A stretch of DNA of 64,000 nucleotides from Cryptomeria japonica (lineage: Eukaryota; Streptophyta; Pinopsida; Cupressales; Cupressaceae): positions 241,491,718 to 241,555,717 of the forward strand of contig NC_081406.1 in the NCBI RefSeq assembly GCF_030272615.1, read 5' to 3'. The position numbers were made by a program, and so were the translations under genes. Under the pieces are notes generated by a model that saw only the letters and a list, made by a program, of their open reading frames with translations, had not been told where the DNA came from and did not search any database. This document shows, piece by piece, positions 21,546 through 32,099 of this stretch (position 1 is the stretch's first letter; every line of letters begins with the position of its first letter).

Positions 21546-23034
21546 GCAATGTGCAAAGAAATGGATGCACTATTGCAAAATTAGACATGGGATTTGGTGC
21601 CACTTCCACCTGATAGAAAGGCATTAAGAAATAAATGGGTGTATAAACTCAAAGATGAAGTCGATGGTTGCAAAAGATTTCGAGCAAGACTAGTTGTAAA
21701 GGGATATGCTCAGCAGCAAGACCTCGACTTCAAAGAAATTTTCTCGCCAAAAGTCAAAATGACTACCATCCGAGAAGTATTGGGCTTAGTTGCAGCCTGG
21801 GATCTTGAACTTGAACAGCTAGATGTGAAGACGACATTTCTTCATGGTGATCTTGATGAGGAACTATTTATGCATCAGCCGGAAGGGTTCATTAAAAAGG
21901 GGCAGGAACACCTCTGTTGTAGATTGAAACGCAGTTTGTATGGGCTTAAGAAAGCCTCCCACCAATGGTATCTTAAATTTGACAAATTCAATCACAAGTT
22001 TACTCGCAGCGAGTTTGATCCTTGTATCTACTTTAAAAAGCTTCCTAATGGCGAATTTGTCACACTTCTCCTTTACGTGGATGATATGCTAGTGACCGGA
22101 ACAAGTATGAAGATTGTGAGTGAACTTAAAACTCACTTACCAAAGGAATTTGCCATGAAAGATTTAGGGGCAACAAAGAAGATTCTAGGAATGACTATTT
22201 TTCGGGATAGGAAAAAGAGAGAACTCAAACTATCTCAGCAAGATTACATTAAGAAATCATTGGACAGATTTGGTATGGCAGATGCTAAGTATATTTGCAT
22301 ACCCTTAGCCTCTCATTTTTCAGTTGTCTTCTCAATTGTGTCCAAAAACACAAGAAAATAAGGAGTTTATGGACAAAATTCCATACAAATCTATAGTTGG
22401 CAGCCTTATGTATGCCATGGTGTCTACTCGTCCGGACATTTCTCATGTCATGGGAGTGGTGAGCAGATTTATGGCTAATCCGAGAAAATCACATTGGGAG
22501 GTGGTCAAGTATATCTTGTGGTATCTCAAGGGTACTTCTGATTTTTGTTTATGGTTTGGAAAGGACAAGGCAGTTTTGCAAGGGCTTATTGATTCTGATT
22601 TTGCTGGAGATTTAGAAAAAAGAAAGTCTACTTCAGGTTATGCTTTCACATTCGCTAGGGCAGTGATTAGTTGGGCTTCAAAATTGTAACATATAGTAGC
22701 TCAATCGACTGCGGAGGCTGAATACATAGCTCTAGAGAGCAAAAGAGATGGTATGGTTGCAACTCTTATTCAACAAGTTGTGTTTGAAGCAATTAGATTT
22801 TGCTTTGTTTTGTGATAATAGAAGTGCCATCTTTATGACTAAACAACAGACATCTCAACCTCGGTCAAAACATGTTGATGTTTGCAGTCATTATGTTCAC
22901 CATATGGTCGAAGAAGGCAAGTTTCATGTAGATAAAATTCATACCCACAAGAATTCGGCTGATGTGCTCACTAAAGTAGTTAAGTGGGAGAAGTTCAATT
23001 TTTGCCGAGCTTCTCTCGGCCTTTCCAATAACTG
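21546..23034 (+). pseudogene. Copia reverse transcriptase and RNase H, frameshifted
   Basis: The reverse transcriptase part includes NKWVYKLK, RARLVVKGYAQ, LDVKTTFLHGDL and the catalytic YVDD at 22074-22085. A frameshift near 22330 moves to the next piece with PYKSIVGSLMYA, a SRPDI-like STRPDI and STSGYAF. After a stop at 22687 the RNase H end (STAEAEYIAL, then DNRSAIF, RSKHVDV) lies in other frames, ending ...LGLSNN at 23034. Substrates would be the element RNA and its cDNA. The YVDD is intact, but no continuous enzyme could be made. Confidence 0.9.
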
Positions 23035-23095
23035 ATAGCAGGACTGAGTGGGGGAATCTACTTGTTGCAACAGTCGTTGGCCTTCAATGGGAGAT

Positions 23096-23395
23096 TGTTG
23101 GAAGTGAAGTCCAACGAACTCCTTCATCTTGCCACCAAAACTCTTGGCTCTTCAACTTCTCCTTGCAAGCTCTTTAAGAGTTGATTGTATTTCATTTGTA
23201 GAGTGATTTTCTTGAGCTACTTGCAGTTGTGTATGTGTGTAAACCAGATTAGTTATTAATCTATTGATTCCCCTGCTCCAAGTGTGGACGTAGGCAATTG
23301 CTGAACCACGATAAATCTGTGTGTCTCATTTATATGTGTTGTGTGTTTATAGTTTTGTAATATTTGTTGTTTAAATTCATTTCTTCATCCTAACA
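23096..23395 (+). repeat. Copia 3' LTR
   Basis: 300 bp, same ends as the 5' LTR, preceded by the purine-rich CAATGGGAGAT. It differs from the 5' LTR at about 24 sites by hand count. Confidence 0.93.
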
Positions 23396-24116
23396 AATTC
23401 AAAATCATATATCTACATCATCATATATTCATCACAGAACATCCAATAACATCTGCGCTATATGCAGGCTAACATGCCTAGTTACATCAGACATTACAGA
23501 ATACAATCTATCTAGAAATCCAAGAGGTATCCAAATTACAAGCTATGAATCTAGATCATCATATTTCTTCGATATCCCCCCAAAGGATCACACACAACAA
23601 TATATATACCATCCATAACACATCCAAGTCGGCTACAAAAGATTACATTAACCAAGGAAGGAAAATGAAACGTGTAAAATAGGTTAGCCCCAAGACGTGA
23701 AGATCTCATCCACCAAGAACAATCAAGAAGTGTGGACCACATAGGAAGGTTGACCAAGGGCCCAAGAACATCATGTGTTGTCCCAAATAGATCCACAAGC
23801 CAATAAATCGCTCCGCACAAGAAGAAATTTCCAACATAAACGATAAGCTCAAAACTACTCCAGAACCAAGAAACAAACACTCTGGAAGGAATAACTTGCT
23901 AGAAAATAATTCAAATGAAATGGAAATCTGGAATGATGAATAAGAACAAGGGTGGAAGCTAGATATTCGATCCACAATGAAAAAGAAATTGCTACCAGAA
24001 AACACTGAAAGAACACAAAAACTACAACACTGAATTGAACAAGAATAAAACTAAAAGGAACCATTTTTTTTTTGTTGATGCAAGATTGCTCATCAATTGG
24101 GAATGCTCCTGTATCA
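23396..24116 (-). repeat. 5' LTR of the Gypsy element, outer fragment
   Basis: On the minus strand it starts TGATACAGGAGC at 24116 and matches the 3' LTR (10160-11086). It was split from 17552-17649 by the Copia insertion. A 5-bp ATGTT follows at 24117, identical to the bases before 10068. Confidence 0.85.
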
Positions 24117-24121
24117 ATGTT

Positions 24122-24585
24122 ATTATATGTTTAAATGTTTACTAAGGGAGAGAGCCCTATGGTGGTGAAGGCTATGTCCACACCTCCCGAAATCTATCTC
24201 AAATATTTAAAAAAGTTTGAATTTTGTATATCTTGTTTGTCAATTACCTTACTTTTAAAAATGGGTTTTAAGTTCACATGGTCAAATATGATGCCACATC
24301 ACATGCCTCTTTTGCCAAGGTGTCCAAAACGGTCCCAAAAGGAAATAAGACCCATAGTTGTATACTAAGTCATGTTTATTGGTGTGTTGATGTGGTGTCA
24401 CATGATTCGTTGCTTTTTAAAATTTGTTGCAATCTTTTAAGGGATAAGTACTCACATGACACTTTTTTGTGCCCCACTAATAGACTAATTGTAACCCACT
24501 AGTAAAATAATTTTGCCTAATTAATATCCCAAGTAAAAGGCATGGGACCCTCTCCCTTGTCAGATATTAAGTCAGTTTTTAGATT
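24122..24585. other. spacer, no gene seen
   Basis: The open frames here are short and show no domain. No repeat ends were found. Confidence 0.5.
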
Positions 24586-24589
24586 ATTA

Positions 24590-25236
24590 TTCTTTAATAT
24601 AATCTAATTTCATATTAAAAAAACTTAACCAGTTAAAATTTATTTATTTTATTATAAGTAAGAAATAAAGTTACTCTAATTAAAAATATAATATTTCAAA
24701 TAAAACGCTGAGTAAATTTCCTTCTCTACGTCGCGGCCAGGCTCGAACCCATGGAGCTGCAACGGCTAGAAATGTCGCATGCCAAAATAGAATGCGAAAA
24801 CTTGTCAAAGCAGCAAGAAGCAAATTAGCTTCGACGAAAATCCCACTCGTAAAGAAATCTCAGTGGCATTAAATGGCCTTTTTCAATGGGCCCAACTTGT
24901 GGAACATGCTTAGATTATCTCTCTACGCATACAATTTTACGAGAAATGGGAAATTGGGCATAGTATAGATGCTACAGTGCCAGAAAGATAAGAACGTCAG
25001 GCATCTGTGGAAAATGATGTTAAAGAAGAAAGATCTGGGCCATGTGTAGACCCGCACAGCACGGCATGCTCAAGATATCTTCACCAATAGAAAGAGAATG
25101 GGAGAGATGCTACAAGCACATTTAAAAAACCGTGCACCTATCGAGTGCTTTTGTGAGATCATTATTTTGACACAATTGATCGAGAGTTGGTACTCAATAA
25201 TTTCCTTTTCGTTAGGAGACTGTTTGCGTTTGGCAG
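24590..25236 (+). promoter_or_regulatory. upstream region of the NBS-LRR gene
   Basis: The region begins AT-rich and then contains GGCTCGAACC (24740-24749), which on the minus strand matches a Pol III B-box (GGTTCGANNC) and may be part of a SINE-like or tRNA-derived piece. A GGGCATAGTATAGATGC segment and a W-box core TTGAC (25167-25171), a possible WRKY site, follow. The part from 24590 to 24990 is repeated at 5020-5545. No clear TATA box was settled. Confidence 0.4.
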
Positions 25237-27060
25237 ATGGAAGCCGCCATTATTCAACTAGTTAGCGAGGCTATACCCAGTTTCATCAAAACATTTGTGA
25301 AAGAGATTAAGCACCTAATCAATTTGCCCAACGATGCCAAATACCTCCGCGAAAAGCTTGATCGCGTGAAGAGCATAGTAGATGATATCAACAATCAGCT
25401 AAGGAGGCAGGGTCGACAGCCTTTGTCAGTCGTGAAGAATTGGCTCAACACACAAGAGCCAATCGTTAAATCCGCTGAAGAGGTGTTTCGCCAGTACGAA
25501 GAAAACAAGCACGATCGCTTGTGTTGCTGCTGCCCTAACTGTTGCTTTCTCCGAAGATCCAGTGGAGAAATCCTGAAGTCTATTAAGGAGATAGATGGGC
25601 TTCTGAAGACAAAGGAGTCAGATTTTCCCAAGAATGGAGATCTGGGAGAGCCTCTGAAGACGCTGGCGCAGCCCATGGAGAACGAGCTGGTGGTCACATA
25701 TGCTCAGGAGAAGCTGTTGGAGTTGAAGACGTGGCTACTAGACGATCAATCTGTTCGTGTTGTTGGTATCTATGGAATGCCCGGCGTGGGAAAGACGGCC
25801 TTGCTCAAACACATCAACAACAATGAAAAGGTAGTGGATTTCTTTAACCTTGTGATCTGGCTTACTGTGTCCAGAGACTCCAATGAATCTGATCTCCAGA
25901 GGCGCATTTTTGAGAGAATTGAATTGCCTTGGCAATGCAATTATAGCATTGACGAGGCTGCAGGGAAGTTGCATTCAGTTTTCAAGGAGAAGCCACTGCT
26001 GCTCATTTTGGACGATGTGTGGAGAAGAATAGATGTTTCCAAATTGGGAATTTCACTTTTGGAGAACAAATCAAAAGTTGTGCTGACTTCCAGGGATAGA
26101 GAGGTGTGCAACAGCATGGATGTAGACAAAATGATTCTAATGAAGAAACTCTCGGAGGAAGATGGTTGGGTACTTTTCTGCAGAGGAGCCTTCCGAGCTA
26201 GCGCGGATCAGAATATAGATAGCGAGATTGAGCCCTTCGCAAAAGGGATTGCAAAGGAGTGTAAAGGGCATCCCCTCGCCATTAAGACACTTGCCCGGAC
26301 AATGCCGAAGCTTGACAAGAGTACGCCATATCAATGGAAATACATTCTGGAAGAGCTAAAGGCGATTGACCCCCAGTTTTATCGCATTCATGAGGAGATT
26401 CTGAGGGAATTATTCAGCCCACTGAAGCGCAGCTACGATGCTCTGGAAACAGATGAGCTGAAGCTTTGTTTCCTGTATGTGGCCGCTTACAGAGAAGATG
26501 AGGAAATCGACGCAGATCAATTGATACAATTGTGGTTGGCCGAAGGCCTAGTGAAAAGCAGAGAGCAGGGTCGCCATTCTTTTCTCAAGATCTTGGCCGA
26601 CCGAAGTTTGGTTGAGATTGAGGTTAAAGAGGAAAACGGCCTTGATATTTGGAAAGTGAAAATTCACGATGTGCTAAGAGATATGGCGGTACAAATCGCT
26701 GAGGTCGACCGGAATATCCTGTTCCGTGCGGGACAGAGTCTAACTGGCATTCCAGACTCTGCAAGAGCAACATCGGTGAGGATATCACTAATGCATAATC
26801 ATATCAGATATCTGCCTCAAAATTTTCAATGCACGGAGTTGGTGACACTGTTGTTGAGCTGGAACACAGTTGAAGAAATTCCAGAGGGATTTCTGGAGAA
26901 GCTGAATATGTTGAAGGTGCTTGATCTCAGCAACACGCCCGTCAAATCCTTGCCAAAGTCCATCAAGCAACTGCAGAATCTCCTCTATCTGCAGTTTTCA
27001 AATACCCAGATTAAGGTAATCCCTCATCAAACATTTGAGCTGAGTAGACTGCAGTTTTAA
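25237..27060 (+). CDS. NBS-LRR disease-resistance protein (CC-NB-ARC and first repeats), ended early
   Basis: The 607-residue frame is an intracellular immune receptor of the CNL class, RPS2/RPS5-like. An N-terminal helical region (1-165) has an NAKYLREKLDRVKSI segment and a Cys-rich RLCCCCPNCCFL patch. The NB-ARC has the P-loop GMPGVGKT (180-187), an RNBS-A-like VIWLTVSRD, kinase-2 LLLILDDVW (D259, D260), TSRDREVC, GLPL as GHPLA (344-348), an RNBS-D-like CFLYVAA (C411) and the MHD motif as IHD (476-478). These motifs bind and switch ATP/ADP. Leucine-rich repeats begin near 520. The ATG at 25237 is the first in frame and gives the full CC domain. The frame ends at TAA 27058-27060 in the middle of a repeat, while the same frame stays open to 27945. 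The gene is intronless as far as seen. Confidence 0.9.
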   Translation: MEAAIIQLVSEAIPSFIKTFVKEIKHLINLPNDAKYLREKLDRVKSIVDDINNQLRRQGRQPLSVVKNWLNTQEPIVKSAEEVFRQYEENKHDRLCCCCPNCCFLRRSSGEILKSIKEIDGLLKTKESDFPKNGDLGEPLKTLAQPMENELVVTYAQEKLLELKTWLLDDQSVRVVGIYGMPGVGKTALLKHINNNEKVVDFFNLVIWLTVSRDSNESDLQRRIFERIELPWQCNYSIDEAAGKLHSVFKEKPLLLILDDVWRRIDVSKLGISLLENKSKVVLTSRDREVCNSMDVDKMILMKKLSEEDGWVLFCRGAFRASADQNIDSEIEPFAKGIAKECKGHPLAIKTLARTMPKLDKSTPYQWKYILEELKAIDPQFYRIHEEILRELFSPLKRSYDALETDELKLCFLYVAAYREDEEIDADQLIQLWLAEGLVKSREQGRHSFLKILADRSLVEIEVKEENGLDIWKVKIHDVLRDMAVQIAEVDRNILFRAGQSLTGIPDSARATSVRISLMHNHIRYLPQNFQCTELVTLLLSWNTVEEIPEGFLEKLNMLKVLDLSNTPVKSLPKSIKQLQNLLYLQFSNTQIKVIPHQTFELSRLQF

Positions 27061-27945
27061 GATCTTTCTTTCTCCCATCTTAAGAATATTCCATCCGTGA
27101 TAAACAAGCTCAAATCTCTCCGAATTCTTAAGTTAGCCCACTGTTATGATTTGGAGTTAGTTTCACCCGACATATCACAGCTCACTAGTTTGGAAGACCT
27201 TGACTTGTGGAAGTCGACAATGTTTGCATATTCACGGGAGGTGAGAATAGCAGGGGAATTAAGGGAGGCTTCCTTGCAAGACATCTGTAAACTCCATAAT
27301 CTCAAGCGTCTGCGTCTATCCCTAAAATCCCCAATTGAGGAGAAAACAGTGGGGAACCTAGTAGAGCTTCAAGAACTTTGGCTAGTTTGGATGCCCCAAG
27401 TTCATCAAACAAATCTACCCACTGACATGCGGGCCATGCACAACCTAGAGAGACTCCACCTGTATGATTGCCACAATGAGGGAACACCTGATTTATTCTC
27501 AGGATTAAAAAATCTCAAGTACTTAAAGCTGAACTCTTCTCAAATACTACTCAATCTTTCCGGATTAGGGTTAGGCATACTATCCAATTTGAAGGAAATA
27601 GAGATTGAGAAATGCCTTCAGCTCAAACAGTTGGGAGATGAATTCGGGAGGGAAGGTTGCTTTCCAAAGCTGCGCAAGCTCAAACTGTGGATGTTACCTT
27701 CTCTGGAGAGTCTGTGTAGTTCCGTCGATCAAGGGGCTCTTCCCATGTTGCAGACTTTAACTTTATTCCGTTGTATGAAAGTTAAAGTACTGCCATTGGG
27801 TCTTCATAATCTCAAGTCTCTGATACAGATCAAGGCAGAGAAGGAATGGTGGAATGAAATTAGCTGGAAAAATGAAAAGATGAAGATGCATCTTCATACT
27901 AAGTACGCGGAAATCGTAGAAGTCCATGAAAATTATCATGTTTAA
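27061..27945 (+). pseudogene. remaining LRR region of the NBS-LRR gene, cut off by a stop
   Basis: The same frame continues without another stop for 294 codons. It starts DLSFSHLKNIPSVINKL and gives regular repeats such as LKSLRILKLAHC, LTSLEDLDL, LHNLKRLRL, MHNLERLHL and LKNLKYLKL, ending ...HENYHV. The context just before the stop (LSRLQF-stop-DLSF) fits an LRR line with leucine at the stop codon, so one substitution would explain it. With both parts the protein would be about 900 residues, a normal CNL length. Either the allele is a pseudogene or a truncated receptor is made. Recognition by the C-terminal repeats would be lost. Confidence 0.85.
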
Positions 27946-28920
27946 CCCAAAATTTTCCAGTAAGTAATTGCTTGTACGAATTATAGGTTGTTTATTTTGC
28001 AAAGTATTGCTTGTGTGTAATAATGTAATTAAGGACTTTATGCTGCGAAAAGCTGGAAGCTGGATATTGTGATTATACCATCGTGTTGTACAGGGATTAC
28101 TATAATGTTTGAAACGCGTGGGTATTTTTTATTTTGTAAATTTAATTATTTTCATGACTGGGAAGTGATTAAGATATAGAGAATTGGCCCATTCATTAAG
28201 TTTGGGGTATCATATCGAATTGGATATTGTTAATAATCTTTGTAAGGCATTCATATATCTATAGTTATTGTTTGTAGTATAATCATTGATTTGGCCATGT
28301 AAGTTGAAGTATTGCATAATTTCTAGTTGGATCTAGTAGAACTACCACTTTGTAATAAGTTCAACATCATATAAAATTCTATTAAAGACTTCTTAATTTT
28401 CTTGTTTTTCTGGTTGCTTAATAAAGATTAAATGATGTAGATTTCTTATATTGTTAAGAAATAGGAAGTCTCTACTTGATAAACATTGGAACAAGGTGAG
28501 TATATAGGAAGATTGTCTTTAGAGCCATTAAGGAAATGCAAAGTATTGGATTGATTTATGTAGTTAAATATTCTTTTTAACCTATCTTAGAAATGCATGC
28601 CTTATAGAGGGGTATCTTAGTCATTAGTTATCTATAAGTATTTTGTCTTGAGCAAAAGCTAAAGTCTATAGGTCAGATAATCTTTTTTTTTTTTGATAAA
28701 CATACAAGGAGAATGACATGATAGAACATGAAATTATCAAATATTTTACTTAGAGATTATTATTTCTTTAAATATCGCTTATGAGCATGTACAATTAAGG
28801 ATAATCCTCTTATTTTCATTTTCATTTTTTTAACATGTGGATGTTAACTAATGATAGATTAAAATGATCTTTCATAGCTTAAGTTTTGAATGTAATCAAT
28901 AAGGAAATCTGAATCCTAGT
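27946..28920. other. downstream AT-rich spacer, no gene seen
   Basis: This is the 3' side of the resistance gene and nearby noncoding sequence. A poly-T run is at about 28684-28694. No LTR ends or frames were found. Confidence 0.5.
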
Positions 28921-29275
28921 TTGTGGTGACTTTTCTTAATCAACAAAACTTGGATGGTGTTAGTTGGCAGTTACAGTTGATTATTCGGTGGACTCTTTTG
29001 TTTTGTAAAACTTTTGAGTCAGTTACTTTTAGTCACATTCCCAAAGAATGGAATGGGGTGGTTGATTGTCTTGCTAAATGGGCTTCTATCTTTATGGAGG
29101 GTTGGTCTATTGAGGATAGGGGATAGCTTTCTCCAGAGTTGTCTCACATCTTGGATCATCTGGTGGATCGGGATAAGTCTTAGTATTTTTCTCTTTCCTG
29201 GGTGATTTGCCTTCTTTTGTTGTACTTCTCTTTCTACTTTGAATAAAAAATTTACCTCTTTATTTTCAAATCCTA
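28921..29275 (+). mobile_element. 3' end of a LINE retrotransposon (RNase H fragment)
   Basis: The frame at 28923-29126 contains FSHIPKEWNGVVDCLAKWAS, the hallmark end of the plant LINE RNase H domain (IPREWN...DCLAKWAS). A second piece (LSPELSHILDHLVDRD) follows after a stop. Then comes a T-rich 3' untranslated region and GAATAAAAAATTT, likely the tail. The rest of the element is missing, as is usual for 5'-truncated LINE copies. Confidence 0.75.
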
Positions 29276-30290
29276 ATAAGTAGACATGTAGAGATGCAGA
29301 TCAATGCACTTGTATGCACGTATGTGCCCTTGTATGCCTTTGTATGCTTTTGCAAGTTTTAATATGCACTATCATGTTTTGATATGTATTATTTGTATTT
29401 TGGATGAGTTTCATTTATGGAGAAAAAAGAAGGGTAAGTTTCTAGAGAAAAATAAATCTCTACATTAACATATATGTTGATAGTTAGCCCAAAAAGGCTC
29501 TTTGGAAAAATAATATTTGATCACTTAGTATATGCTTGTTGTTTGATCATTATGTCCCACACTCTCTTTTATGTCATGATATTAATTCATTAACATGTAT
29601 CTAGAATGTAGATATGTCGTGTTGTAAAAAATCTTGTCGCCCTACTAATTTCAAGATTATAGGTTATATCATGCATGGTCAAGCATTCTTCATGTTAAGA
29701 ATAATTATGGGGAAGCATGGTGCTTTACAATTGGACACCAACGCACCTTGATGATGTTCTCACTTGTGGCATGCTCAAGTGGAGATCATGAACGAGGAGT
29801 TCCTTGATAGGATTTTCACCAACCATGTAGATCATGTACTCATTGTATTTGATCTTATGGTCTCTTGTAAAAAAATAATTTCCTAATGTTATACTTAATC
29901 TTTGATTTATGTACTCAAACATATGTCAAAACATAATATTGTGTCTCTATATTTATGTATTTGAGCATGTGGTACGTTAAATTATGCTTGAATATGTGTA
30001 TTTTGTGGACTATGTTAATTTAATAATATGGAGGTCCTTACAAAAGTTGACTTTATAGTTTATTTTTCTACAAATACATAAGGAATATGATATTTATAGT
30101 GCTCCTTAAAGCATGCAAAGTACTGATCATCTTTGTGAAGACATGTATGATAAAAGTCCTCTATGTCCTTATTAGCAAGATGACCAGTGAAAAGGAAGTT
30201 AGAGGGCCCCCATTATAGTGGGAAAAGGGGGTATTGCACTTTTGGGTATAGGTTATTGAAGTATCAAGATGATATGGTTAACTTAGTAAT
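29276..30290. other. AT-rich spacer, no gene seen
   Basis: At 29300-29400 the phrases TTGTATGC/TTTTGATATG recur in a loose pattern. No frame or element end was found. Confidence 0.5.
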
Positions 30291-30299
30291 ATAAATAAA

Positions 30300-31400
30300 G
30301 TCATGGATTTGGACTCTCCACATCCTTCATTGAGGATCTTGAATGTGTATTATAAGGGTTGTCCTCTGCTGGATGTAGTGAAAGATGTAGAAGGTAAATC
30401 ACTAGGGTCAATGTATGGTTTGGATTTTGCATGATTGAAGACTTGAGGATTATGTTAAAAGATAGATAATGGTGATTGTTTATTACACATTTTATTGTGT
30501 TTGTAAATGGTGCCCTCAATATGAAAGGGTTGATTATACGATGGATGAAGGGGAGGAAAATCAATTGTAGTGAATGTGATATAATAGTCTATGGAAAGAT
30601 TGCCAACAAAGGATTGGAAGCATGAAGAATCCATATTGATAGTCACTTTGAATTCTTGTAAGATTTCATTTAAGATATCATTATGAGTGGAGTATGTTCA
30701 TGGGAGCTTAAGGATGGAATGTTGACTAGAGTTTGTTGAAGGTGATTTAGGAGGTCATATTATTTTTTGGTGTTTGGATTTAATGGAGAAGGACCTTGAT
30801 TTTAAATTGTCAATGTTGGGTTCTAATAGCACAATCAATTATTTATATTTTTGTTAAATATGAACTCATTCCTCATATTTCTTAATTTGTCAATGATAGA
30901 GTCATAGGTATAAGTAATTTCATAATGATAGATTAATTTTTTATGGGTTTCATTTTCTTGAGTGTACAATTAAATATCTCAAGGGATATTGTTTAATATA
31001 TGTTGAATTCATAATTGGGTGATGTGTTTGATGGCCCTTCAATTTCAATTTCACGTCTATCTACAAGTTCTTAGATGTGTTTTTTTGATTTCATACAATT
31101 TCCTATAGCATGATCTTTGATTCAATGTTGATTGCAACATTTATCCTCCTTGTATGATGATGGTTGACTCTCATCAAAGGGTGTATAAGTTGAAATCATA
31201 ATATGTTAGCTTTGACTAGTTGAAAATAAAAATGTTAATAGGTTTTGATAGGAATGTGAACTATATTATTTTCCACTTAGGCTTAGTGGGTGTAGATGGA
31301 ATGGTTGTGGATAAAGGCTATGCAATATTTTGGACATGTTTTGAATCAATTATCCTATCTTCAATTAGAGTTGACTAGTTTCACACATCACATGTTTTAC
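30300..31400 (-). pseudogene. degenerate gag-like relic
   Basis: On the minus strand near 31160-31020 the translated pieces read KCCNQH-stop-IKDHAIGNCMK and ELVDRREIE. This resembles the knuckle and following helix of the gag family at 1-2997 (HDTEKCFSLKGKIQDLID). Stops and shifts break it throughout, and the rest of the stretch shows only short open pieces. The family assignment rests on this one segment. Confidence 0.35.
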
Positions 31401-32099
31401 ATCTTAGTAGGGATTAGATAACTAAACATAAAAAGCAAACCGTGTGAGCATCTCAAATGAACCACAATTGAGATTTCTCTTATGCTTGCACACCTTAATC
31501 ATACATTACACACATATACTCAATATGTAATAATTGCCAAAGTGAATGGTAAAATCAACCAAATATAAAATAGATCATATTTTGATGATTTTTTTAATTT
31601 GATTCCTTTTTTATTAAAACAATGATCCATAATACAAAATTAAATCATCTAGTATATTATTGTAAAAATTAGTGAAGAATGATACACATGTATTTGTATA
31701 TATCCAAATATACATATCAAGTATCAAAAATCAATTTAGTTGTATCCACAAGTGGTAACCAACAACCACAAAACAAAATAACATGCCATAAACCACTAAT
31801 ATGCATCTGCAAGATTAGAGAAAGACACCAATATGTCACGCGGATTCACACTTATAATTCTTCTTATGTGTCATAGATACTCTTACATTCCTAATGTAAG
31901 AGGCCAAACACCTACTTAGCACTTTCCCCTCTTGTTTAAACCCACCTTAAATGCCTTAGCCTAAGAAACAATTGTAATAATCTATTATAATAATGTGACA
32001 CGTGATAAGTTTCTATTCCTATAATCCACTTCATTTTCAACCTTTAAACACCAAAACTTTGCAATTCCATTCTAACTCTATTTATATGATCACCTTATA
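31401..32099. other. AT-rich spacer, no gene seen
   Basis: No repeat ends or coding signal. It leads into the duplicated segment at 32100. Confidence 0.5.

Larger units (their letters stand above)
17650..23395 (+). mobile_element. full-length Ty1/copia retrotransposon (mutated)
   Basis: Two LTRs of exactly 300 bp (17650-17949 and 23096-23395), both TGTTGG...CTAACA, bound a primer site for initiator Met tRNA, gag, protease, integrase, reverse transcriptase and RNase H in Copia order, then a polypurine tract (about 23083-23095). It sits inside the Gypsy 5' LTR. The flanking 5-mers AATAT and AATTC match at only three positions, so the target duplication is decayed or uncertain. A hand alignment of the two LTRs finds about 24 differences, near 8 percent, so the insertion is old. 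Many stops and at least one later insertion make it inactive. Confidence 0.93.
10068..24116 (-). mobile_element. Ty3/Gypsy LTR retrotransposon with nested insertions
   Basis: The element has a perfect 5-bp target duplication: ATGTT at 10063-10067 and again at 24117-24121. Reading on the minus strand, it has a 5' LTR (24116-23396 continuing at 17649-17552), a primer site for initiator Met tRNA (about 17549-17534), gag and protease (17181-15805), a short tail, a polypurine tract (ACTTGGGGTGTC) and a 3' LTR (11086-10068). Three later elements are inside it: a LINE tail at 10206-10470, a 4.4 kb element at 11205-15607 and a Copia element at 17650-23395. Without these the internal region is only about 2 kb, so reverse transcriptase and integrase are missing. 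The protease and gag resemble the Tekay/Del type. Confidence 0.88.
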
